From positions 1 to 8,233 of the forward strand of contig JAUWIR010000169.1 of the NCBI GenBank assembly GCA_030605265.1: a stretch of DNA of 8,233 nucleotides, given 5' to 3'. The notes below the pieces were generated by a model. The model saw only the letters and a list, made by a program, of their open reading frames with translations, was not told where the DNA came from and did no database searches. How positions within the stretch are numbered: the stretch's first letter is position 1; every line of letters begins with the position of its first letter. Of the stretch, positions 1-6,009 are shown in pieces. The stretch comes from Pseudomonadota bacterium. GTDB lineage: Bacteria; SZUA-182; DTGQ01. Position numbers and translations under genes: made by a program.

Positions 1-149
1 CAAGTATTTATGAGCATCAGGGCAAAATCGCTGATGCACTCAAACTATATGAAAAAGTAAGTAAAAATGTCTCAGATAAATCTTTCCAACAATCTGCCAA
101 AAAAAGAATAGAAAAGATACGGGCAAAAGATCAGAAAAAGGGCCCATAG
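1..149 (+). CDS. C-terminal end of a TPR-repeat protein (5' truncated by the window)
   Basis: The reading frame is open from base 3 to the TAG at 147-149 and gives the last 48 residues of a protein that begins outside the window. The visible part starts SIYEHQGKIADALKLYEKV, which has the helix-turn-helix pattern of a tetratricopeptide repeat (small residue, AL, then an aromatic Y). It ends in a lysine- and arginine-rich tail (KKRIEKIRAKDQKKGP). The tail and last repeat resemble the C-terminus of the 1034-residue TPR protein that follows: both have IYExQG, AL, YxKV, N and D at matching positions, and a basic end. The two genes are therefore probably tandem paralogues. TPRs mediate protein-protein contacts. 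Whether this protein is exported cannot be told, because its N-terminus is missing. Confidence 0.75.
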   Translation, partial: SIYEHQGKIADALKLYEKVSKNVSDKSFQQSAKKRIEKIRAKDQKKGP

Positions 150-200
150 AAGAAAAATATTTAAGCAAAAAAGAGGTAATCATTCAGATCCCCTATATTC

Positions 201-280
201 ACCACAAAGGCACAAAGGATTAAAAATTTAGAAATATAAAAAATCAAATCCTATCTTTGTGATCTTTGTGTCTTTGTGGT
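201..280. repeat. Imperfect inverted repeat of CTTTGTG units
   Basis: The left arm (201-220) and right arm (262-280) are reverse complements except for one gap and one C/T difference. The right side also contains three spaced copies of CTTTGTG (255-261, 264-270, 272-278). Inner sequences AGGATT (216-221) and AATCCT (247-252) form a nested pair. The loop between the arms is A/T rich. From general knowledge, stretches of this CTTTGTGTCTTTGTGG type recur as dispersed intergenic repeats in many environmental bacterial genomes, but copy number here cannot be judged from one window. It codes for nothing visible and lacks a U-tract, so it is not a clear terminator. Confidence 0.7.
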
Positions 281-323
281 TTAAAAGATAATACCGTTAT
301 TTGTAAAGCGGTATACGGGATCA

Positions 324-338
324 GAACAGTTACAAAAA
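324..338 (+). repeat. 15-base motif, copy 1 (GAACAGTTACAAAAA)
   Basis: This motif lies 54 bases before the start codon of the large TPR gene. A second copy differing at one base (GAACGGTTACAAAAA) lies at 3577-3591, 36 bases before the exbB start. Both are followed by AGAGA within a few bases. It may be a shared regulatory site, or a flank left by a dispersed intergenic repeat. Confidence 0.45.
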
Positions 339-392
339 GAGAGTATACTTTTTAAAAGGCAAACAAAAGCAAACTATTAAGGGAAGAATTTT

Positions 393-3300
393 ATGAAGAA
401 AAAAAGGAAAGAAAGTCCGGGAATTTTCAACTTCCAATTTTTAAAGGCAGTGGTTATCTGTTCTTTTCTCTGTTTCATCATCCTTTTTCAACCCTGTTAT
501 GGAGCACAACAGGAAATAGAGGAGAAGCCGGGAATAACCTTGCCGGAAGTAGTAGTAACAGGGAAATATCAAGTAAAATTTAAGGAAAAAAAATCCTTGA
601 ATATCCCCCCCTTAGCAGCTCTTGGAATTAAAGAAGTCCTTAGTGAAACAGCTAAAGAGGATATTACACCGGGAGAAGTAAGGGAAGAAAAAATGAGACC
701 TGAAGTGAAACCTCGGATGGGTTGCCTTTTTAGCTTACCTATAGGAGGGGCCTTCTCTCGTACATTGTTGATGGATAAGGGATACTATGAATCCGGAAAA
801 CTTGAGTATAAAAAGGGGAATTTTCAAAGGTCCGGGCAACATTTCGAAACATTGTTAAAAAAATTCCCCAGGAGCAATCTGCGGGGTGTAGCTGCCTATT
901 GGGCGGCAGAAGCTTACTTTAAGCTTGAGAACCGGGAAAAAGCCATCGCTATGTATAAAAAAGTGATTGAATATTCTCCACAATCGCAATATGCTGATTA
1001 TTCCTTTTATTCTCTTGGGTGGATCTATGTTCAAAAAGAGGATTTCCATGAATCAAGCCAATATTTTCAGTCATTGATCAATTTGTTTGGATTAACCCCT
1101 TTGAGAGAAAAAGCCCACTATTTATTAGCCAGGGATTATTACATTCTTAATGACTATCAAAAAGCAGGCCGTATTTATAAACAACTCCTTGCCGAATTCC
1201 CCCAGAGTACCTTTGCCCCTGAAAGTTTATTCTGGCAAGCTGAATGTTATTTCAATTTAGAGGATTTTGAAAATAGTAAAGAATACTATAAAGAGTTTCT
1301 TTCAATCTATGCGAACCATAAACTGGCTGATTCAGCTTTATATGGATTAGCCTGGACACTTTTTAAAACCGCCCGATACAATGAAGCGATTTCCTGCCTC
1401 CAAACCCTGCAGGAACAGCACCCTAAAAATGCTTTAGTCCCTCTGGCAATGTATAGGCAAGGGCGGTGTTATTTCCTCTTGGAAAAATTTCAGCAAGCCA
1501 AAGCAATGTATGGGCAACTTTTAACTGCTTATCCGGATGCTGCCATTTATGATCATACCCTCTTTGGAATTGGCTGGTCCTTATTTAAATTAGAGGAATA
1601 TAAACTTGCTATAGAAAAATTTCATCAATTAGTTGAACAAGGACCTGCAGAAAATGATTTATTGATCTCTTCCCTCTTTATGCTGGCTGAAAGCTATTAC
1701 AATCAGAAAAAATATCAGGAGGCAATCCGATATTACCAAAAACTCACCTTAACTGATGATCAAAATGAGTATTCGGAGATGGCTTTTTTCCGTCTGGGAA
1801 TAGGGAATATTTTTTTGAAAAAGTACCCGGAAGCAATCAAAGAATTAGAGAATTTAATCAATTTTTATCCGGAAACCCTTTTGGCTGATCAGGCGATTTT
1901 TTGGATTGCCGAGTCATTTTTCCACCAAGGGAAATATCAAACCTCCATAAAGAGATACAAAGAGTTAATGGGATTTTATCCTCTGAGTACATGGGCCCCG
2001 GCTGCACAACACGGCCTGGCCTGGTCATATTATCGCCTGGAAGACTGGGGGCGGGCTGCCAAAGAATTTTCAAAAATGGGTAAAAATTTTTCTGATAATT
2101 TACTTTTCCCTGACGCACTCTTTCGACAATCTGAATGCTTGTATAATCTGAAGCAATATGCTGAGGCCCAAAAATGCCTTGATGCGTTATTGAAAAGGTT
2201 TCCACAGTCGCCTTTATTGGATATTGCCATTTTTCGATACGCTTTCATTTTTTCCCGGATAGGAAAAATAAACCAGGCTATCAACAATTTTCGTAGATTA
2301 TTAAAAGAGTTTCCCCAGAGTACTCTTAGAGATCAAGCCCAATATCACATGGGCTTAACGTATTTTCAAAACAGTAACTATCGCCAGGCCATTAAAGAAT
2401 TTAAAGTTTTATTAGGGGAATTTCCCAAGAGCCGCTTTGTCAGACAATCTCGAGTGAGGATCGCTGATTGCCATTACAACTTAGGGCAATATCAACAAGC
2501 TTTGAGGGAGTATAATACCTTAAAAGCGCCTCTAAAAAATACCCCCTTGGGGATTGAAGTAAAATATGGTGCGATTTTATGCTATGATCAATTAGGCATG
2601 GTGGATAACTATCTTGAAGGGTCCAAAAAATTTATTGAAGAGTATAAGAATAATCCCATTAGTGAGCAATTACAATTCCAGATTGGGGAAGCTCTCCTGA
2701 CTCGGGGGGACCTTGCTCAGGCAGTTCGGAATTATCAGCACCTAATGAAAAAATTTCCTCAGGGGAAGCTGTTTGATGAGGCAGTATATAAATTAGCCTC
2801 TATTCATCTACAATCCCGGGATTACTCCAGGGCAATAGATGAATATAAGAGGCTCTTGCAATTATCGCCGCAAACCACCCATTCTATAGATGCTCATCTG
2901 GGAATGGCCAAAGCGTACTTTAATTTGGCAAAATTTGAGGAAACAGTCAGAGAGTGTAAAGCTGTGCTACAATTTCAAAAACCTGAGATTATCCTGCACG
3001 AAGCCCTTTATTATAGCGGCGCTTCTTATGAAAGGCTGGGTAAACCCGGGCCGGCTCGAGAAAATTTTATATTCCTGACTGAACATTACCCTGAAGGACC
3101 CTTCATTTATGAAGTGCAGTTTAAGCTTGGTAAGATATTTTTGGATGAAGCCAAATATACTGAAGCTGCCCGGGCCTTTAACATTTCGGCTAAATCTTCA
3201 AATAAGGAGCTTCGCTTGCAATCACTCTTTTTTTTAGGGGAGTCGCAAACCCAATTACGGGAGTATACCCAAGCTATAGCTGATTATATGAAGATTATTT

Positions 3301-3497
3301 ATTTATATCCGGAAGAAGAAAAATGGAAAATAAAGGTCTATTATCGAGTGGGAGAAATCTATGAAAGACAGGGTAATAATGAACAAGCCCTCAATGCTTA
3401 CCAAAAGGTAATTGACAATGCCCGGGATGCGCAATTGCGCAAAGAGGCCTTAAGAAGAGTAGGGATTTTATCAAAGCCCCAACAAGGGAAAAAGTAG
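393..3497 (+). CDS. Very large exported TPR-solenoid protein with a TonB-box-like N-terminus
   Basis: This 1034-residue protein begins with a basic stretch (MKKKRK) and a hydrophobic segment (about 17-33). Likely signal-peptide cleavage is near CYGA-QQ (residue 38), so the protein should reach the periplasm or outer membrane. Residues 50-57, LPEVVVTG, match the TonB-box style of TonB-dependent receptors. A charged, proline-containing linker follows to about 125, with no plug or barrel region apparent. From about 127 to 1025 there are roughly 24 tandem TPRs of 35-38 residues. They show recurring A-x2-YFxL, F/Y-x-A and FPQS-type turns, as in EFPQSTF (268-274) and EFPQSTL (639-645). The start is supported by AAGGGAAG 6 bases upstream. 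TPR superhelices bind proteins or peptides. The paralogue upstream and exbB-exbD-tonB downstream suggest a role with that energy module, by analogy to CpoB of Tol-Pal. The specific function is unknown. Confidence 0.9.
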   Translation: MKKKRKESPGIFNFQFLKAVVICSFLCFIILFQPCYGAQQEIEEKPGITLPEVVVTGKYQVKFKEKKSLNIPPLAALGIKEVLSETAKEDITPGEVREEKMRPEVKPRMGCLFSLPIGGAFSRTLLMDKGYYESGKLEYKKGNFQRSGQHFETLLKKFPRSNLRGVAAYWAAEAYFKLENREKAIAMYKKVIEYSPQSQYADYSFYSLGWIYVQKEDFHESSQYFQSLINLFGLTPLREKAHYLLARDYYILNDYQKAGRIYKQLLAEFPQSTFAPESLFWQAECYFNLEDFENSKEYYKEFLSIYANHKLADSALYGLAWTLFKTARYNEAISCLQTLQEQHPKNALVPLAMYRQGRCYFLLEKFQQAKAMYGQLLTAYPDAAIYDHTLFGIGWSLFKLEEYKLAIEKFHQLVEQGPAENDLLISSLFMLAESYYNQKKYQEAIRYYQKLTLTDDQNEYSEMAFFRLGIGNIFLKKYPEAIKELENLINFYPETLLADQAIFWIAESFFHQGKYQTSIKRYKELMGFYPLSTWAPAAQHGLAWSYYRLEDWGRAAKEFSKMGKNFSDNLLFPDALFRQSECLYNLKQYAEAQKCLDALLKRFPQSPLLDIAIFRYAFIFSRIGKINQAINNFRRLLKEFPQSTLRDQAQYHMGLTYFQNSNYRQAIKEFKVLLGEFPKSRFVRQSRVRIADCHYNLGQYQQALREYNTLKAPLKNTPLGIEVKYGAILCYDQLGMVDNYLEGSKKFIEEYKNNPISEQLQFQIGEALLTRGDLAQAVRNYQHLMKKFPQGKLFDEAVYKLASIHLQSRDYSRAIDEYKRLLQLSPQTTHSIDAHLGMAKAYFNLAKFEETVRECKAVLQFQKPEIILHEALYYSGASYERLGKPGPARENFIFLTEHYPEGPFIYEVQFKLGKIFLDEAKYTEAARAFNISAKSSNKELRLQSLFFLGESQTQLREYTQAIADYMKIIYLYPEEEKWKIKVYYRVGEIYERQGNNEQALNAYQKVIDNARDAQLRKEALRRVGILSKPQQGKK

Positions 3498-3503
3498 AGA
3501 AAA

Positions 3504-3580
3504 GTTCAGGGTTCAGAGTTCTGAGTTCAGGGTTCAGAATAAGCCCTAAACCTTTGAACCCTGAACCTTGAACAGTGAAC
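3504..3580. repeat. Inverted repeat built from 7-bp GTTCAGG-like units
   Basis: The left half consists of five back-to-back heptamers: GTTCAGG (3504), GTTCAGA (3511), GTTCTGA (3518), GTTCAGG (3525) and GTTCAGA (3532). The right half has the opposite orientation, with units ending GAAC (CTTTGAAC 3552-3559, CCTGAAC 3560-3566, CTTGAAC 3567-3573, AGTGAAC 3574-3580). The transcript could fold into a long imperfect hairpin with several registers. It starts 7 bases after the TPR stop codon and ends 47 bases before exbB. It may attenuate or insulate transcription between the two, but no U-tract follows it. It could equally be one copy of a genome-wide dispersed repeat. Confidence 0.8.
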
Positions 3581-3591
3581 GGTTACAAAAA
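3577..3591 (+). repeat. 15-base motif, copy 2 (GAACGGTTACAAAAA)
   Basis: It matches the 324-338 motif at 14 of 15 bases and overlaps the last GAAC of the heptamer inverted repeat. A CATAAT sequence (3603-3608) resembling a -10 box lies just downstream, with GTTACA (3582-3587) as a poor -35 at a short 15-base spacing. A promoter here is therefore possible but weakly supported. Confidence 0.4.
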
Positions 3592-3627
3592 TAAAGAGAA
3601 AACATAATAAATAAGGAGGAGGGTACT

Positions 3628-4260
3628 ATGTGGGATATTATTGTAAAGGGTGGATGGTTAATGGCCCCGATTTTATTGTGTTCAGTGGTTGCCTTAGCTA
3701 TTACCATTGAACGTTTCTACAATCTCCGAAAAAATAGAATCCATCCACAGGATTTTGTAGATAAGATGAAGAAACTGCTTAATGAAAAGAAAATAAATGA
3801 AGCCATAGCCATTTGCAGCAATGCTTTCTTTCCTGTTTCTCGAATTATGGAAACAGGCATTTTAAAAAGAGGCAAGGAAAGAGAAGAGATTAAAGAAGCC
3901 ATAGAGCATGCTGGAAAAAGGGAATCGTCAAATTTGCATAAATATTTATCAGTTCTGGCTACTATTGCCGGGATTACTCCTCTTTTAGGTCTTTTAGGGA
4001 CTGTTACCGGGATGATTAAAGCCTTTCAGGTTGTCTCCATCCAAGGAGTTGGACACCCAACCGCTATGGCCGGGGGGATTTCGGAGGCGCTCTTTACTAC
4101 GGCTGCAGGGCTGGTTGTGGCTATCCCTACGCTTGTTGCTCATAACTATTTTTTTAAAAAGGCCAATGGGCATGTTTTAGAAATGGAGAATACCTCGATG
4201 GAATTATTGGACATTTTGGAAAGAGAACAAAAGGGGTTGGAGGTTGCCAAGGGATATTAG
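3628..4260 (+). CDS. exbB: MotA/TolQ/ExbB-family proton channel subunit
   Basis: This 210-residue inner-membrane protein has the family's three-helix layout. TM1 is at about 10-28 (APILLCSVVALAITIERF), followed by a cytoplasmic charged stretch (32-105). TM2 contains GITPLLGLLGTVTGM (115-129), and TM3 contains GGISEALFTTAAGLVVAIP (149-167). TM3 carries Glu153 in ISEAL, at the place of the glutamate important in E. coli ExbB. ExbB pentamers surround an ExbD dimer and use proton flow to energise TonB. A strong AAGGAGGA (3613-3620) lies 7 bases before ATG, the best ribosome site in this cluster, as expected for the first gene of an operon. exbD follows after 15 bases. From the protein alone it could be TolQ. 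The TonB-type gene downstream favours ExbB. Confidence 0.92.
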   Translation: MWDIIVKGGWLMAPILLCSVVALAITIERFYNLRKNRIHPQDFVDKMKKLLNEKKINEAIAICSNAFFPVSRIMETGILKRGKEREEIKEAIEHAGKRESSNLHKYLSVLATIAGITPLLGLLGTVTGMIKAFQVVSIQGVGHPTAMAGGISEALFTTAAGLVVAIPTLVAHNYFFKKANGHVLEMENTSMELLDILEREQKGLEVAKGY

Positions 4261-4275
4261 GAGAGGGGAAGTTTC

Positions 4276-4683
4276 ATGAATTTTTACAATAAATTTGATG
4301 AAGATATTAAACTTGAGGTAAACATGGTCAGTTTAATAGATGTAGTTTTGCTGTTGGTAATTTTTTTCATGATTACCACCAGTTTTGTGGCCCAGCCGGG
4401 GATTAAAATTAATCTGCCTCAGGCAAGCGCAAAAGAAGTTCGGCAGGAAAAAGAAATGAATGTAATTATTTCCAAGGATAAGAAAATATATTTAAATGAT
4501 GAACTTCTTTCTTTGTCTCTTTTATCCGGCCGTTTAAAAGAAGCCTTGGAGAAAGGGAGTAAATCTCTTTTAATTATCAAGGCAGATGAATTAGTTCCTC
4601 ACGGACTGGTAGTCAAGGTTATGGATGTAGCCAAAAAAACAGGTGTTGAAACCCTGGCTATTGCCACAAGGCCTGATAAGTAA
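4276..4683 (+). CDS. exbD: ExbD/TolR-family biopolymer transport protein
   Basis: This 135-residue protein has a short cytoplasmic N-terminus and one transmembrane helix (about 19-38). The helix holds SLIDVVLLLVIFFMITTSF, and Asp22 there corresponds to the proton-carrying aspartate of ExbD/TolR. The periplasmic domain follows, with the typical INLPQA (45-50), a VIISKDKKIYLND strand pair, IIKAD (99-103) and a GVETLAIAT end. It partners ExbB to convert proton flux into motion of TonB. One oddity is SLID where E. coli ExbD has a proline-containing PFID, so the residue three before the aspartate is Ser, not Pro. A purine-rich GGAGAGGGGAAG runs from the exbB stop into the gap and supplies the ribosome site. 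Confidence 0.92.
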   Translation: MNFYNKFDEDIKLEVNMVSLIDVVLLLVIFFMITTSFVAQPGIKINLPQASAKEVRQEKEMNVIISKDKKIYLNDELLSLSLLSGRLKEALEKGSKSLLIIKADELVPHGLVVKVMDVAKKTGVETLAIATRPDK

Positions 4684-4691
4684 ATATAGTA

Positions 4692-5486
4692 ATGATGAAA
4701 GAGAAAAATTTTTTTATTTTTTTAATTATTTCCCTCCTCATCCATGGGACCCTCATTATCATCTTACCCGGGATAACCTCAATGAATGCTGAAGAGCGTA
4801 TTTCAGGCTATACAAAAGTGCAATTAATGCAGGTAAACACTTCCCTGGAGAAGAAGAAAGGTGAGGTGACTAAAACCCGGGGGAAAGTTCCCGTGCCTGA
4901 GATAAATTCAGCAGTGAAGAAAAAGATGGCTGAGGTGAGGGGAATCGCCATGCCTTCCTTTGATTTGGATTTACCACAAAAAAAAGAATTTCCTCCAATA
5001 AAACATGATGAGATGATTTTAAAGGAAGAGATGCTCTTTGAAGATGAGATGATCCTTGATAAATTATTGCCCATGCCTCAACCACAGGAAGTGGTGGCAA
5101 AAAGAGAAGAACATTTCCCTAAACCCTCGACAGAGGAATTTGAATTTGATCCGGAGCGATTTGATAAAGAGGTCATGGAGGATGTAACCACAGATGATAT
5201 GGATATTGAGTGGTTGGGAAAACCACGACAAATTATCTCAAAACCTGCACATCCACCAACCTATCCCCCTGATTATAAAGGGCAATCAGAGGGCAAGATC
5301 CGGTTGCAGTTTTGGGTGAATGCAGATGGGTATGTCATTCGAGTAAGGCCTACGAAAATTTTAGGTCCCCGATTGGTGCAGGTAGCTACTGAGCATTTGC
5401 GCCAGTACCGCTTTGAACCTTTAAAAGATAATCGTGGGAAAGGACCTCAACTGGGTATTATTCCCTTTAACTTTCGTTTAAAATAG
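4692..5486 (+). CDS. tonB: TonB-family energy transducer with an acidic linker
   Basis: This 264-residue protein is anchored by an N-terminal helix (about 7-26) containing SLLIH. That gives Ser14-x3-His18, the same SxxxH pattern as Ser16/His20 in the E. coli TonB anchor. The periplasmic linker (about 30-180) is acidic and rich in Met, Glu and Asp. It lacks the usual Pro-Lys/Pro-Glu runs and has a local DEMIL-x-EEMLF-x-DEMIL repetition (106-122). The C-terminal TonB domain (about 185-264) is recognisable by PPTYPPDYKGQSEGKIRLQF, VNADGYVIRV and YRFEPL. It should bind the TonB box of outer-membrane partners and pass on energy from ExbB-ExbD. Two adjacent ATGs (4692, 4695) are possible starts. 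No clear Shine-Dalgarno precedes them, so coupling to exbD, 8 bases upstream, is likely. Confidence 0.88.
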   Translation: MMKEKNFFIFLIISLLIHGTLIIILPGITSMNAEERISGYTKVQLMQVNTSLEKKKGEVTKTRGKVPVPEINSAVKKKMAEVRGIAMPSFDLDLPQKKEFPPIKHDEMILKEEMLFEDEMILDKLLPMPQPQEVVAKREEHFPKPSTEEFEFDPERFDKEVMEDVTTDDMDIEWLGKPRQIISKPAHPPTYPPDYKGQSEGKIRLQFWVNADGYVIRVRPTKILGPRLVQVATEHLRQYRFEPLKDNRGKGPQLGIIPFNFRLK

Positions 5487-5487
5487 T

Positions 5488-6009
5488 ATGTCCTATAGAA
5501 AAACTTACTTTCCCCGGTTGATTTTATTCAGCCTCTCTTCAAAAGAGACGCAATATTTTGGTGAAGAATTTGGCAAACTCCTGGCTCCCGGTTGTATAAT
5601 AGCGCTCTATGGGGATTTAGGGGCGGGGAAAACCTGTTTTACTCAAGGGTTGGCCAAAGGGCTGAAAGTGCAAGAAGAGTACATTACCAGTCCTACTTTT
5701 ACCCTAATAAATGAGTATAAAGGAGTAATGCCGATGTACCATTTTGATGTCTATCGGCTTTGCGGTCCTGAAGAGCTTGAAGAATTGGGGTATGAGGAGT
5801 ATTTTTATGGGCGGGGGGTATCTATTATTGAATGGGCGGAAAAGATTGAAGACCTCTTGCCGGAAGATTATCTAAAGATATGTTTGGAACATCAAGGGCC
5901 TGATACAAGGCGATTAATTTTTGAGGCCTTCGGGCAAAAGGAAAAAGGCATACTGGCAAATTTTCGAGAGAGAATTTTTTTTCATAGGGAGCTAATCGAT
6001 GATCATTGA
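5488..6009 (+). CDS. tsaE: tRNA t6A37 biosynthesis ATPase TsaE
   Basis: This 173-residue P-loop ATPase has Walker A GDLGAGKT (42-49). It also has the family signatures SPTFTLINEY (68-77), YHFDVYRL (84-91) and IIEWAEKI (113-120). TsaE works with TsaB and TsaD in the cytoplasm to make N6-threonylcarbamoyladenosine at position 37 of ANN-decoding tRNAs. Neither partner gene is in the window. The ATG follows the tonB stop codon after one base, and no Shine-Dalgarno is visible, so translation probably depends on coupling. A downstream TTG at 5518 would give an N-terminus nearer the family norm but also lacks a ribosome site. The C-terminal 20 or so residues (KGILANFRERIFFHRELI) extend past the core and are not recognised. 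The 3' end overlaps ispG by 11 bases. Confidence 0.93.
   Translation: MSYRKTYFPRLILFSLSSKETQYFGEEFGKLLAPGCIIALYGDLGAGKTCFTQGLAKGLKVQEEYITSPTFTLINEYKGVMPMYHFDVYRLCGPEELEELGYEEYFYGRGVSIIEWAEKIEDLLPEDYLKICLEHQGPDTRRLIFEAFGQKEKGILANFRERIFFHRELIDDH

Larger units (their letters stand above)
150..392. other. Intergenic region between the two TPR genes
   Basis: These 243 bases hold no convincing gene. They contain an inverted repeat of CTTTGTG-type units (201-280). A small bulged hairpin follows (ATACCGTT 291-298 with AA-CGGTAT 306-314, G308 bulged). Two copies of the palindrome GTATAC lie at 311-316 and 343-348, and a 15-base motif at 324-338 recurs upstream of exbB. TATACT at 344-349 could be a -10 element, but no good -35 stands at the right distance. 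A purine-rich ribosome-binding sequence (AAGGGAAG, 379-386) lies 6 bases before the next ATG. No U-tract terminator was found after the upstream gene. Confidence 0.6.

Noticed and set aside
1858..2287. Long open frames on the - strand inside the large TPR gene
   Set aside because: They lie wholly antisense to a clear TPR coding frame, have no recognisable domain, and two of them overlap each other.
3504..3580. CRISPR array
   Set aside because: The units are only 7 bases, contiguous without spacers, and invert half-way. No cas gene is near.
3504..3580. Rho-independent terminator after the TPR gene
   Set aside because: A long stem is possible, but no U-tract follows it, so the standard terminator pattern is absent.
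4808..5100. Open frames on the - strand inside tonB
   Set aside because: Their composition (Ser/Phe rich) is the expected antisense of the acidic, Lys-rich TonB linker, and they have no family signature.
3628..5486. TolQ-TolR-TolA reading of the energy module
   Set aside because: The third gene has a clear TonB-type C-terminal domain and SxxxH anchor, and no tolB or pal follows, so Ton is the better reading, though Tol-like function is not excluded.
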